Source: Costus lasius
Taxonomy: Eukaryota; Streptophyta; Magnoliopsida; Zingiberales; Costaceae
Assembly: GCA_027563935.2 (NCBI GenBank)
Contig: JANVAS020000203.1
Location: 8,370,001-8,434,000, forward strand
DNA: 64,000 bases
Direction of reading: 5' to 3'
Positions 41,694 through 54,879 of the stretch are shown one piece after another (position 1 is the first letter of the stretch; every line of letters begins with the position of its first letter). The translations under genes were made by a program, and so were the position numbers. The notes under the pieces are model-generated. The model saw only the letters and a program-made list of their open reading frames with translations. It was not told where the DNA came from and made no database searches.

Positions 41694-44600
41694 ATGAACT
41701 TCAATGTGCGATCCCTACTGGAAAGGGAGAAGTTTGCTGGGCCGAACTTCTCTAACTGGTTCGGACACCTTAAGATCGTTCTTAAGGCAGAGAGGAAACT
41801 GTATGTCCTCGAGACGGCGATACCGCCTCAGCCCGCTCTGAACGCCGCAAGGGCGGTTCGGGAAGCCTATGAAAAGCACGTCAATGATAGCATTGATGTC
41901 GCTTGCCTGATGCTAGCGTCTATGACGCCACCGCTGCAGCGTCAGCATGAGGATATGTCTGCCATAGACTTGATAGCAAACCTCAAGATGCTGTATGCTG
42001 CACAGGCGAGGACTGAACGCTATAATTTGACGAAGCTCTTCTTTCAGAGCAAACTGGCTGAAGGGAGCCCAGTGGGAGCTCACGTGCTCAAGATGATTGG
42101 GCACAAGGAGGCTCTAGAGAAACTGGGGCATACCATCAACCAGGAGCTTGCTGTGGATATTATTCTGCAGTCTCTCCTGCCTTCATTCGACGCGTTCATT
42201 ATTAACTTTAATATGAACAAAATCGATTGTACTCCGGCAGAGCTGCTGAATATGCTCCTCACTACTGAGGAGACTCTGAAGGGAAAGCCTTCGACCTCTG
42301 TCTTAATGGTTCCTTCCAGGAACAAGAAGAAGGGGAAGAAGGGCAAGACCCCTGTCAAGAGTTACAGCAAGGCTCTGAAGCAGAAGGTTAAGCGGTCCAA
42401 GGAATACAGGTGTTTCCACTGTGGCCAGCTGGGTCACTGGAAAAAGGACTGTAAAGCGCTCCAAGGAGATAAGAGGGGAAGCATCGCTTCTGGCTCAGGT
42501 ATATTCGTGACTGAGGTCATGTTTTCTTCTTCTATATCATGGGTGTTGGACACTACATGTGGAGTTCACATTTGTTCAAATGTGCAGGAACTCAAGAGAA
42601 GAAGGCAGGTGGGACAGCATGAGGTGGACCTACGAGTTGGAAACGGGGCACGGGTTGCTGCTGTTGCTGTAGGAGACTATTTCATTTCTTTACCATCTGG
42701 ACTTGTATTGGAACTAAACAGTTGTTATTTTGTTCCCAGTATTACTAAAAATATTATCTCCATTCCTGCTCTTGTCAGGAAGGGTTTTTCCTTTGAATGC
42801 AATATTTCAAAGTGTGTTTTATCTTATGATAATATTGTTTATGCAACTGGTTCAATTAACAATGGGTTATACATGTTGGACATGGAATGTTCTATACAGA
42901 AAATTGATATTAAGAAAGCCAAGAATGCTGATGACAGCACCTTGCTATGGCATAGTCGTTTAGGCCATATTAACGAGAAACGCATTAAGCGGTTGCATGA
43001 AGATGGACTGCTGGGATAATTCTCCTACAAGGAGATTGATACATGCAAAGCTTGTTTAATGGGCAAAATGACGAAGTCACCTTTTCCTAACAAAGGACAA
43101 AGGGCTTCAGGTTTACTTGACCTTATACACACTGATGTGTGTGGGCCATTTAGTAAACATGCCAGAGGTGGCTATCAGTACTTCATTACCTTTACTGATG
43201 ATTTCAGTAGATATGGGTATGTCTTTTTAATGAGACATAAAAGTGAATCTTTTGACAAGTTCAAAGAGTTCAAGAATGAAGTACAAAATCAGCTAGGCCG
43301 AAATATCAAGGCACTTCGCTCAGATCGAGGTGGAGAATACCTAAGTCATGCGTTTACTGACTATCTGAAGGAGTGTGGGATTATCTCACAGCTCACTCCG
43401 CCAGGAACACCGCAATGGAATGGTGTGTCCGAGAGGAGAAATAGAACGTTACTTGATATGGTTCGTTCTATGATGAGTCAGGCTACTCTTCCATACTCCT
43501 TTTGGGGTTTTGCACTGGAAACAGCTGCAAAGGTACTAAACCGAGTGCCATCCAAGGCCGTTTCAAAAACTCCATATGAGTTATGGTATGGGAAACAGCC
43601 AAGCTTGACATTTATCAGGATCTGGGGCTGCGAGGCTTATGTCAAAAAGCTCGCCTCTGGGAAACTAGAGAGCAGATCTGACAAATGCATCTTTGTCGGT
43701 TACCCTAAGGAAACTAAGGGTTATTATTTCTACGATCCCAAAGAGAACAAGGTTTTTGTTGCTCGGACGGCCATATTTCTTGAGAAGGAGTTTCTTCTGC
43801 AAGAGGCCAGTGGGAGAGAAATAAAACTGGATGAGAATCCAGAGGAAGGACAAAGTGCTCAAGCAGAATTGGATGAGCCTGAGCCAGTAGATCAGGTTAT
43901 TGAACAACCTGAGGCTCAGATATCACGGGAACCGCGAAGATCGGGAAGGATTCGTCGACAGCCTGAGCGCTATGACGGAGTCTACATCATTGATCATGAT
44001 GAACCCCTCACTTATGCGGATGCGGTCAGTGGACCGAAGTCAGCTAGATGGCTTGAAGCTATGCGAGCCGAGATGGACTCCATGTCAGATAACCAAGTTT
44101 GGGATTTGGTTGATCCGCCTCCGGGAGTTATCCCTATAGGCTGTAAGTGGATCTTCAAGAAGAAGATTGACATGGATGGTAACGTGGTTACCTATAAAGG
44201 CAGGCTAGTTGCGAAAGGTTTCAAACAAATCTACGGGATAGATTATGATGAAACTTTCTCACCTGTAGCTATGTTCAAGTCTATTCGGATTCTTTTCGCG
44301 ATAGCTGCATATTATGATTATGAGATCTGGCAGATGGATGTGAAAACAGCTTTCCTTAATGGAAATCTGGATGAGGATGTGTATATGACACAACCTGAGG
44401 GTTTCACTAATCCATCAGATCGTCATAAGATATGCAAGTTAAAGAAGTCTATTTATGGACTTAAGCAAGCATCAAGAAGCTGGAATATTCGTTTTGATGA
44501 ATCAGTCACGGAATTTGGTTTCATCAAGAACGAGGATGACCCGTGTGTATATAAGAGGTTTAGTGGGAGCGTAATTACTTTCCTAGTCCTCTACGTCGAT

Positions 44601-45575
44601 GATATCTTGATCATTGGAAATGACATTCCTGAAATGCATGCTGTGAAGGCATGGTTAAGGAAATGTTTCCAGATGAAAGATTTAGGAGAAGCAGCCTATG
44701 TATTAGGTGTGAAGATCTACAGGGATAGATCTAAGAGGCTTCTCGGGCTGTGCCAAAGTACTTACATCGAAAAAGTCCTGGAAAGATTTCATTTAGAGAA
44801 TTCTAAACGAGGATATCTTCCAGTCAGACATGGTCTGAGTCTTTCGAAGAGTCAGTGTCCACAAACACAGACTGAGAAAGATGAAATGGACAATACGCCT
44901 TATGCTTCGGCTATTGGATCCATCATGTATGCGATGTTGTGTACTCGCCCAGACGTTGCTTACGGGTTAAGCGTGACCAGTCGTTTCCAAAGTAATCCAG
45001 GTCAGGCACACTGGATTGCAGTCAAGAACATTTTAAAATATCTGCGGAGGACCAAAGATATGTTCTTGATATATGGTGGTCAGGAAGAACTCAGTATTGA
45101 AGGATATACTGACGCTTCGTTCCAGTCAGACCAGGATGATTTCCGATCGCAATCAGGCTATGTTTTTAGCTTGAATGGAGGAGCAGTGGTGTGGAAGAGT
45201 TTCAAACAGTCAACTGTTGCTGATTCCACAACAGAAGCTGAGTATGTTGCAGCCTCGGAAGCATCCAAGGAGGCAGTGTGGATTTGTAAGTTCGTGAGAG
45301 AACTTGGTGTTGTTCCTTCGAGTGCAGATCCTTTGGTTATCTTCTGTGATAACACTGGAGCAATCGCACAAGCAAAGGAACCACGGTCGCACCAGAAGTC
45401 CAAGCACATACAGAGAAGGTTTCATTTGATCAGGGAGATCATAGATCGTGGCGAGATCAAAATCTGCAAGGTTCATACAGATGACAATCTGGCAGACCCG
45501 CTTACCAAGCCTCTGGCGCAGCAGAAGCATGAGAAGCACTGTAATAATATGGGTTTGAGATTTCTCAACCATTAG
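41694..45575 (+). pseudogene. Angela E Gag-Pol polyprotein with one nonsense codon
   Basis: It is collinear with C and D (1293 codons, one fewer in the protease linker). It starts MNFNVRS. A TAA at 43017-43019, in the integrase zinc region just after GLLG, ends the first frame after 441 codons. The reading frame then stays open to the natural stop at 45575, so this is the only break. Gag and protease would still be made. The protease motif reads LDTTC instead of LDTAC, and an R in RNase H has become C (WICKF). RT YVDD and the integrase DX35E remain. The element could be mobilised by proteins of C or D, which is inference. Confidence 0.95.
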
Positions 45576-45595
45576 ATTAAGTGCAAGTGGGAGAT

Positions 45596-47274
45596 TGTTG
45601 GGGTATGCCCTTAAGCCTAATGTTTGAGGCCTTGGGAATGTATCAGTATCATGTAATAAACTGTTATGTTTATAAAGGCATGGTTATTATTCAGTTAGCT
45701 ACATTGTCTGCTGCAATAGATGTTCTTCTGAATAATGTCTCAAAGCTGTTCAGCTAGGCTGACAGGCTATAATGTCCTTAGTCGATGTATCTTGGTGAAC
45801 ATGAGACAGCCTTGATATGGTTAAGACTAATATGTGTTCTAGTCTTATAGGATGCTTCGAGCATGGAATAAGATGTAGACTCATGGGTACATTGGATATA
45901 CTGGACAGACCCTACTAGGATGTTCAATTGTTTGTCGCAATGTGAATAATCTTTGAATATGACAAGTGGCACATTTCCTCTGACTTGAGATCACTTGTGT
46001 TTTCTAAATGATGATTGTCATTGTTTTGAGGTAGTTCAATATCATTTGAAACACAATGGTTATAGACTATCTTGGATAATGAGCTTGAGTCATGTTAGGG
46101 CACTAGTGATAGACATAGGATTGCCGTCTCCTTGTTTAAGGAGTGTGATGTTCTAAAGGGGCCCCCTAGATGAGATGATTGAGAAAAGTGTATGGCCATA
46201 CCCAGGTGACTGTGTTCATCTGATCTAATCATGCTCATCATATTGGAGCTACAAGCTTGACACGCTTGTCCAATAAGAACATCGAGTGGCAAAGGAAACA
46301 TGTATGCCTAGTGATCTGGATTCACACTTGTGCTGTGTTTTGGGTGTAGTCTTGGAAGACTCTTTCCTTTATATCGGGAGACAGTGATGTGTTGCTAGAT
46401 ACCCCTCACTGATCGTGATAACGTGAGTTATCGTTACCGACATTTAAAGGAAACCCTCAGGGTCGCACAATTTGATGATATGGCTTACTTAAGTCAGATC
46501 GAGTGGACTGAATTGTTCGGGTTCAGTTTAAAGGGATTTAATCTCTGATTGTGAGTGAGATCTGGTCTGATCATGTTTGATTGATTAGGGCTTGAGATCG
46601 GTAAGCTTCGATTGAGAGATTGGATGCTAGATCGATGAGATCAGGAGCATCAGGAGATCAACGGTCAGATCTGGAGCCTTAGGGTTTAATTTGATCTAGA
46701 CCATATCACTTGGCTTAATTGGTCTCTGGACCAAACCAATTTGAACCGGCTCGTTTAATGAGCGCATGGTTCAAGGGGAGAGGAGTTAGCGACTTGTTCA
46801 CTTGGCGTGAACGTTTGAGGGTGTGTGGGTTTCTATTTTTAGAAACCATGATCTCGACATGGACACCTCTCACGTTCGAATAGAAAAACGCTATTCTCGC
46901 CTCTCGCCCATATTGTTATTCCTCTTGATGCCTCTCGTGTGTGGCGACGCCTTGAAGGTAGAGGAGGATTCGGCCAAGAGAAGGACACATCTCATCTTTC
47001 CCTTTCACTCGACAAGGACCTCTTGGAACCTTGCTAGCACAAGGAGCACCAAGGGAGGAAGCAACATCATCTTGTGTTTGACGATTTGGAGGAGAGCTCT
47101 CTTGTTCTCTTGCTTCCAAGGCGCCTTCCATAATATGGCTTCGGTATGAGTTCTTTTCATGCTTTAAAGTTGATCATAATACATGCTATGCGATTTTGAA
47201 AGCCCTAGATTCCGCTAGAATTTTATTGCGCCTCCTATTAGGGTTTTCGCCCCCCCTTGTCTAGGGGACCTTCA
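45596..47274 (+). repeat. 3' LTR of E
   Basis: 1679 bp, TGTTGGGG to GGACCTTCA, followed by the target copy CTTAT. It is uninterrupted and serves as reference for the split 5' LTR. Confidence 0.96.
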
Positions 47275-50200
47275 CTTATCGATGTAAGTACTCTGGCACA
47301 GCCCAAGAAGCCTATTAGATCTATCTCTATATATCTCCACGCCTAGTATATAGGCTGCTTCTCCCAAATCTTTCATTTGGAAATATTTTCTTAACCATGC
47401 CTTGACTGCATGTAGTTCAGGAATATCGTTTCCAATGATTAAAATATCATCGACGTAGAGGACTAGGAAAGTAATCACGCTCCCACTAAACCTTTTATAT
47501 ACACATGGGTCATCTTCATTTTTGATGAAACCAAATTCAGAAACTGATTCATCAAAACGAATATTCCAGCTTCTCGATGCTTGTTTTAGTCCATAAATGG
47601 ACTTCTTTAATTTGCATATTTTATGACCTTCTGACGGGTTGATGAAACCTTCAGGTTGTGTCATATACACATCCTCTTCTAGTTTTCCGTTAAGGAAAGC
47701 GGTTTTCACATCCATTTGCCAGATCTCATAATCAAAATATGCTGCTATCGCGAGAATAATTCGAATGGACTTGAACATGGCTACAGGAGAGAATGTTTCA
47801 TCATAATCTATCCCGTAGATTTGTTTGAAACATTTCGCAACTAGTCTGCCCTTATAGGTAACTACGTTACCATCCATGTCTTTCTTCTTTTTGAAGATCC
47901 ACTTGCAGCCTACAGGGATTATTCCCGGAGGTGGATTAACCAAATCCCATACTTGGTTATCTGACATGGAGTCCATCTCGTCTCGCATAGGTTCAATCCA
48001 TTTTGTTGACTCCGGTCCACTGACCGCATCCGCATAGGTGAGGGGTTCATCATTAATGATGTAGACTCCGTCATAGCGCTCAGGCTGACGACGAATCCTT
48101 CCCGATCTACGCGGTTCCCATGATGTCTGAGCCTCAGGTTGAACATTAACCTGATCTATTGGCTCAGGCTTATCCAACTGTGCTTGACTACTTTGTCCCT
48201 CTTCTGGAATTTCATCCAGTTTTATTTCTCTCCCACTGGCCTCTTGCAGAAGGAACTCCTTCTCAAGAAAAATAGCCGTTCGAGCAATAAATACTTTATT
48301 CTCCTTGGAATTGTAGAAATAATAACCCTTAGTTTCTTTAGGGTATCCGACAAATATGCATTTATCAGATCTGCTCTCCAGTTTCCCTGAGGCGAGCTTT
48401 TTGACATAAGCCTCACAACCCCAGATTTTGATAAATGTCAAGCTCGGCTGTTTCCCATACCATAACTCATATGGTGTCTTTGAAACGGCCTTGGATGGCA
48501 CTCGGTTTAGTATCTTTGCAGTTGTTTCCAGTGCAAATCCCCAAAAGGAGTAAGGTAGAGTAGCCTGTCTCATCATAGAACGAACCATATCCAATAAGGT
48601 TCGATTCCTCCTCTCGGACACACCATTCCATTGCGGTGTTCCTGGCGGAGTGAGCTGTGAGATAATCCCACACTCCTTCAGATAGTTAGTAAACTCACGA
48701 CTCAAGTATTCTCCACCTCGATCTGATCGAAGTGCTTTGATATTTCGGCCTAACTGATTCTGTATTTCATTTTTGAATTCTTTGAACTTGTCAAAAGATT
48801 CACTCTTATGTCTCATTAAATAGACATAACCATACCTACTGAAATCATCAGTAAAAGTAATGAAATATGAATAGCCACCTCTGGCATGTTTACTAAATGG
48901 CCCACACACATCATTGTGAATAAGGTCAAGTAAACCTGAAGCCCTTTCACCTTTATTAGTAAAAGGAGTCTTCGTCATCTTACCCATTAAACAAGCTTTG
49001 CATGTGTCAAGCTCCTCATAGGAGAATGATCCCAGCAGTCCATGGTCATGCAACCGCTTAATGCGCTTCTTGTTAATATGGCCTAGACGACTATGCCATA
49101 ACAAGGTACTGTCATCAGTATGCTTGGCTTTCTTATTATCAATTTGTTGTACAGAACATTCCATGTCTAACATGTATAACCCATTGATAATCGACCCAGT
49201 TGCATAAACAATACTATCAAATGAAATACAGCACTGTGAAGGTCCGCATTCAAATAAAAAACCTTTCCTGACAAGAGCAGGAATAGAGATAATATTCTTT
49301 GTTATGCTTGGTACGAAATAACAATTGTCAAGTTCTAATAAAAATCCAGATGGTAAAGAGATGTGATATTCTCCTACAGCAACAGCAGCAACTCGTGCCC
49401 CGTTTCCAACTCGTAGGTCCACCTCATGCTGTCCCACTTGTCTTCTTCTCTTGAGTTCCTGCACATTTGAACAAATGTGAACTCCACATGCAGTGTCCAA
49501 CACCCATGAAATAGAAGAAGCAACCATGACTTCAGTCACGAAAATACCTGAGCCAGAAGTAGAAGGCTTGCTTCCCTTCTTCTCCCCTCGGAGCGCTCTA
49601 CAGTCCTTCTTCCAGTGACCCAGCTGGCCACAATGGAAGCATCTGTTGTCCTTTGACCGCTTCACCTTTTGTTTCAAAGCCTTGTTGTAACTCTTGATAA
49701 GGGTTTTGCCCTTCTTCCCCTTCTTTTTATTCCCAGAAGGAACCATCAAGACAGAGGATGAAGGCTTTCCCTTCTCAAGAGTCTGCTCTGTAGTGCAGAG
49801 CATATTCAATAATTCTGCCGGAGTACAGTCGATTTTGTTCATATTGAAATTAATGATGAACGCATCGAACGAAGCCGGAAGAGACTGCAAGATGATGTCT
49901 ACAACAAGTTCTTGATTGATGGTATGACCCAGTTTCTCTAGAGCTTCTTTGTACCCTATCATCTTGAGCACGTGAGCTCCAACTGGACTCCCTTCAGCCA
50001 GCTTGCTATGAAAGAAAAGTTTCGTCAAGTTATAGCGTTCTGTCCTTGCCTGAGCAGCATATAGCAATTTCAGATTTGCTATAATATCAATAGCAGACAA
50101 ATCCTCATGTTGACGCTGGAACTCGGGCGTCATTGACGCAAGCATAAGGCAAGCGACATCAGTACTATCACTGACGTGCTTTTCATAAGCATCTCGAACC

Positions 50201-50361
50201 GCCCTTATGGCGTTCGCAGCGGGTTGAGCCGGTATTGCCAACTCAAGGACGTACAGCTTCCTCTCAGCTTTAAGGACAATCCTCAGCTGTCTGTACCAGT
50301 CTGAGAAGTTTGGCCCAGCAAACTTCTCCTTTTCCAATATGGATCGCAAGTTGAGCCCTGT
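47275..50361 (-). pseudogene. Angela F Gag-protease-integrase-RT part, start codon lost
   Basis: Open on the minus strand from the Gag start region through RT to the QSTYIDK stretch, where E inserted. At the position where all other copies have ATG (50361-50359) F has ACA; the first in-frame residues read TGLNLRS, and no nearby ATG replaces it. Gag has the zinc knuckle CFHCGQLGHWKKDC and a slightly different basic region. The protease LDTAC, integrase DX35E and RT YVDD are kept. A C replaces G in the AKGF motif of RT. The piece continues at 29027. Loss of start and the later frameshift mark F as a dead copy. Confidence 0.92.
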
Positions 50362-51061
50362 GGTGTTCGTTGCTGCAGGAATCTACATCATAGCAAGAAC
50401 AACAAGGTCAGCAACCATGTTAGTTAGAATCATTCTAGGACTTAAGAGTGATTCCTTTTCTCACTATTTTATCTGACTGAAAATCCAATAAAAAGCCCGA
50501 AAGAGTGAAACTCTTTTAGTGAGATGGGATCCAGATTTCACACTTGATCTCCGCGTCCCGCTCAGGGGAGATAAGATGCACAGAGAGCCTAAGCACTAAT
50601 CACTGGTAGGCAATCCAATGCCACTCGCCAACCCGTGCGATTCCCCTTCATATAGGTAATCCAGAAGACTGTGCCAACTGAGTTGGTACAACACAATCTC
50701 TGATTCCTCAGATGGCTACCTCCATATAGCTATCATATGCTCAACATGTAGCCTATATGGTCAAGCTGACCTGACCGACTTCCTGGACCACCACGTGCTA
50801 TGCTGAGCAACGAGAAGCGATAAATCCCTTCTCTGTAGCATGTAGGTGTAATCTCGCACCGTCTGAAGATAGCTGGGCGTGCCCACTGAGTGGGTACAAC
50901 ACAGCCCCAACGATAGTCAGAACAGTGAGGTTTCGCGTCAGAAGGCAATTGAAAGCTTGATATTGACGTTGGATTTTATCGGTCTTTTATCTTCTTACTA
51001 TCATGCAAAGCCTATAGTGATAGCAGAAGAATAAAACATACATGTGCTAATATTACTTAAA
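50362..51061 (-). other. 5' leader of F, gag-proximal piece
   Basis: It carries the twin palindromes at 50674-50686 and 50882-50894. The palindromes are intact although the surrounding leader differs more from the other copies. It is cut at 51062-51066 (ACAGT) by the solo LTR. Confidence 0.78.
50674..50894 (-). other. Twin palindromes in leader of F
   Basis: CCAACTGAGTTGG and CCCACTGAGTGGG on the plus strand; starts are 208 bp apart. Conserved in the most diverged copy. Confidence 0.75.
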
Positions 51062-51066
51062 ACAGT

Positions 51067-53617
51067 TGTAAGATCCAAGGATCTTAAGTCCTTGTAAGTA
51101 CAATTCTTGATTTAAATAAAATCATTGGCTGTGATATTTTTCCTATGTTTTGTTTTTGTAAACTCTAGGATGGGGGAGAGTTTTATCTCTAAAACCTTTA
51201 GGGGTTATTTATAATTTAGTGGCAAAGGGTTAGTGGATATTAATTTAAGTCTTAATGAATTTTGACTCTAGTAATTAATTAATTAGAGCTTATTGGATGT
51301 TAATTAAATCCTTATTGGATTTTCGCTTAAGTGAATAATTAATTATGGGTTATTGGGTTTGCACTTAAATTAGATGGATTTTGGGTTTAAAATTTGAATT
51401 AATCAGTAAGTGGGTTAATTCATAAACCCTATTCGAATTAATTAGTTAGCGGGTTTAAAAATTAAAAACTGAAAATCCAAGGGGGGGCGGACGGCTAGGG
51501 CAAAGAAGTTGGCGTTTTGGCTTGAAGGCTTGGGCGATTTCTTGAAGGCTTGGGCGATTTCTTGAAGGCTTGGACAAATTTTCTTCTTCCTCTTCTTTTT
51601 CCCTTGGCCGGCGTCTTTGGTGTTTGGTGGCGTTTCTCTTCCTTTGGTGGCGTCTACCTAAGAACATCAAGGCCTTTAGACGAGTTTGTGGAGAGAACTT
51701 CATCTTGGTGTTCACGGTTCAAGATAAGAGGTGAGTGGGGTGTCTTATTCGAATTCTATCCGCTTGGTTGTGTTAGATGATACATTTGATTTCTTGGAAA
51801 CCTTACCATGCTAAAAACCGAAACTTATATGGCATTTAGGTAGTTTTAAATCAGTGATTCTTGAGCATGAAATTCTTGTTAACTAAGGTTAAAGTTTAAG
51901 TAGATAATATGTTGTAGACCGTGGGCTACATGTGGTGTTATGTGAATTAGATGGTAAGAATACAAATTTTAATCCTATGTTAATTTTATGGATGCCCTGA
52001 TAAATGCTAATAATGTTATAGGATCCATGATTGTTTCTCTATGTGCAGCATGTTATATATTTATGGCCATGTATCCTTGTTTGAGAAACTTGGGTGATAA
52101 CTTAGCAAGGTTATACTAAACTGATCAGCATGAAACCTAAGGACACTACACTACATTATGTGGTTATATGTGGTTTCGAATGTTATGTGTTGTGGTCTGT
52201 GTACCCATTATGGATAGGACTAAGGCTAAGTGTAACTGTGTACTCTAGGGGATAGTCTATATGTGATATGTTAGGGGTTGGAGATTTCAGCCCGGTGTAT
52301 TGTGATATGTGAGGGGTTGATGTTTCAGCCTGCCTGTTGTGATTATCGTGATGAAAATGACTATCCTAGAGTCTGGTTGACACTTAGGAGTCCACTTTTG
52401 TGATTGTGAAATAATATATAAGATGTGTCTAGTGGTTGTCCAGATAAGGAACCCTTGGGAGAACGAGTGATTGATGCAAAGTGCCATGTCTTGGTCGGAC
52501 AGGGGCCACCTCTTGATTTCATCACTCTTAGACTTTTAGATTTTTGTGTTATGGGGTGGTGTAGATCAAGGTATCACATCTTGACCGGATGGGGATCACC
52601 TCTTGAGTCTACACACCGTCCATGTTTGTGTTGCATGTGATTTGCAGGCTTCTCCCAGTGCTTAGGCCAGAGCCGGGTTGGACCCTAGGGGTCATTCTTG
52701 ATTTATGCTGGACAACAACTAAGTGGTTGGTGTGTTTAGTTGGTTTAGAGTATGGCTCTAGAACTTTGGTTACTCTGGGGTGACATTTGTGTGATGCCTG
52801 TACATCTAATTGTTTATATGAGTTCTGTTCTTTGTTTTCTGTTCTTTGTTTTAGTTATATGTTGACATAATGTTCTGCTAAAGATTTTTTTAAAAAAAAA
52901 CAATCTGCATGTATCTTTGAGTGTATGTTATGGATGGTCGATTGAGACTATCCACTCACTGGGCTGTGTAGCTCACCCCTCATTATTTTCAGGTGTAGAG
53001 TAGGGGCGCATTGCCTGAGTTAGCGTATGTAATGGATATTGTGATTTTCTCTACAACTATGCTGGTGCGATGTATAAAATTTTTTTGTGTTTAGTTAACT
53101 GGGGCCGGTTATGGCTAAACTTTGTGAACCAGTGTTGCCGGTTGTGGCAGTTTTGAGATTTTGATTTTTGTGTCACCGAGGGCTTTGGCCTGTTTTCGGT
53201 GTTTGGGTCATTGATGTTAGTTCCATGAGTTTATAAAATCGATATTGTGGCTTTGCTTCGAATTTCGAGTTGATTCGTATTTTGCGATCAGATTTGATAT
53301 AAATGTGAACTTGCATATGTCTAGTGCAAGTATTGCCTGGTGGCAGGTACCCTTACGTGATTTATGGATTTTATGGATTTTATGTGGTTTTGATATAACT
53401 GTTGACTTGCATATGTCTAGTGCAAGTATTGCGTGGTGGCAGGTACATTTGTGAAATTATGTTTCGTGGAGATTCTATGTATGGATTCTCGAAAATTTTC
53501 AGATCGGGTTTTCCTGAACTTGGTTTTACTTAGCGTGTGCATCGATCCTGTATGATAACATTCTGATCCTCTATGACTTGTGTTGCTTGTTTGGGGTTAA
53601 GATAACGGGATGTGACA
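51067..53617 (+). repeat. Solo LTR of the Tekay gypsy family (2551 bp)
   Basis: It starts TGTAAGATCC and ends GATGTGACA. It is flanked by ACAGT at 51062-51066 and 53618-53622 and has no internal region. It is the same family as the minus-strand LTR at 55834-58440. Internal tandem repeats include a 20-bp unit (CTTGAAGGCTTGGGCGATTT, about 2.6 copies, 51521-51573) and a 95-bp duplication (53291-53446). Solo LTRs arise by recombination between the two LTRs of one element. Confidence 0.93.
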
Positions 53618-53830
53618 ACAGTAAATAGAAAGCACAATTATCTTATGTGGTAAACGCCCATAGAAGTATAAGTAAAACCCTAGTTTGATTCCTGTATGAT
53701 AACATTCTAATCCTCTATGACTTGTGTTGCTTGTTTGGGGTTAAGATAACGAGATGTGACAACAGTAAATAGAAAGCACAATTATCTTATGTGGTAAACG
53801 CCCATAGAAGTATAAGTAAAACCCTAGTTT
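53544..53830 (+). repeat. 143-bp tandem duplication across solo LTR end
   Basis: Copies lie at 53544-53686 and 53687-53830. Each contains the last 74 bp of the LTR, the target copy ACAGT and flanking F leader. The duplication therefore occurred after the LTR inserted. Confidence 0.9.
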
Positions 53831-53924
53831 GACTTAAATCTTCACTTGAGCTCTTTATGGCATTCTTGTACCTCATGCGGCCCAAACGCCATCTATAGCC
53901 TAAATGCGCCCACCAGACAGAATG

Positions 53925-53985
53925 CGCCTGTTCTAGAGTCGAACTCTAGACCACCCAACTAGTGAAGCCAATTGCTGCAAACGCT
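53925..53985 (-). other. tRNA-like module in leader of F
   Basis: The minus strand reads TGGCTTCACTAGTTGGG, then CTAGAG-TTCGA-CTCTAG (53949-53933). Compared with E the stem differs by a compensated pair. Confidence 0.5.
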
Positions 53986-54049
53986 TTTGCCATATGTGCT
54001 GTGTGCTCATGTCTGATGAAATTACATTTAAAACTATCTAGACATGGAT

Positions 54050-54138
54050 TGACACGCAGGTCATATATACATTATTCAAATAAATCAAATGTGACTCGCA
54101 GATCACATCAAATATATTAATTTCCAGGCTCGCAGGCC
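54050..54138 (-). other. Three-hairpin array in leader of F
   Basis: Minus-strand loops CTGCGT, CTGCGA and CTGCGA on stems TGAC/GTCA, TGTGAT/GTCACA (one wobble pair) and GGC/GCC. Confidence 0.7.
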
Positions 54139-54879
54139 CCAGCACAGCATACAAAAAGGGCAGCCCACATAAGATTAAATAAACACTCAAATTTACTCGA
54201 CTCGAGTCCAATCATTCATGGCAACATGTAAAACATGTACAACACGTGAAGGAAAAAAATATGGCATCATTTTATTTCCTTATGTGCCCTACTACCTTAC
54301 AACGGTCCATTAACAGATATCCACTCGTCAGAACAAGTCATACCCACTGTCCTTGCATGTACCCAGTCGTAACTGACTAGCGTCGACCCAATGATCGACT
54401 ATGCATGCCTTAAGGACTGAACGTCCTACATGAATCCCGGCAAGCGGGTGCGACCCCGGGCCAGTATCATGATCGTTCATCCTTTTGCCTCAAACAGTCA
54501 TCACTACACGCCCTTCCGTAGTCGGCTTATAACCACCTGTACGTCTTGCGCACAAGTGCTATCCAGCCGCCCATCCAGGCTGTCAGATAGTCTGGTTAGG
54601 CTGTTGGGTTCAGACTTGACAAAACGATTTCAAAACTGCTAACCCGTCTAAGTATTTAAAATAGGCGCATAGAAAAATCTAATGGAGTCGCGCATGCAGG
54701 TAAGTTTTTGTGAAGACAACTATAATATGCGCAAGCTATGTGTAAACATACATCTAACACAAGGTATGAATTACATTGAATCATTTATTCGCATGAGAAT
54801 AGAAACATGCGCATCAATATTAGATCTACCCAAGCATGGATCACAAGAAGGCAATCATATGCATCAAGCCAGTAACCTG

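Larger units (their letters stand above)
29028..47274 (+). mobile_element. Angela element E (plus), split by D
   Basis: It has a 5' LTR (29028-29948 plus 39101-39857), primer site, leader, polyprotein with one stop, and 3' LTR (45596-47274). Target duplication CTTAT lies at 29023-29027 and 47275-47279, inside F's reverse transcriptase region. Without D the element is 9.1 kb. By eye the two LTRs differ by six substitutions and one 1-bp indel. Confidence 0.96.
53831..54879 (-). other. 5' leader of F, primer-site-proximal piece
   Basis: It contains the T-arm-like module (53925-53985) and the three hairpins (54050-54063, 54090-54107, 54127-54138). Short ORFs (54430-54642, 54682-55023) have no domain; the second runs across the junction to Tekay gag. 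Confidence 0.75.

Noticed and set aside
53245..53454. 69-codon ORF in the solo LTR
   Set aside because: Created by a tandem duplication inside the LTR; no homology.
51067..53617. A second complete Tekay element in the leader of F
   Set aside because: Target duplication ACAGT flanks the LTR directly and there is no internal region, so it is a solo LTR.
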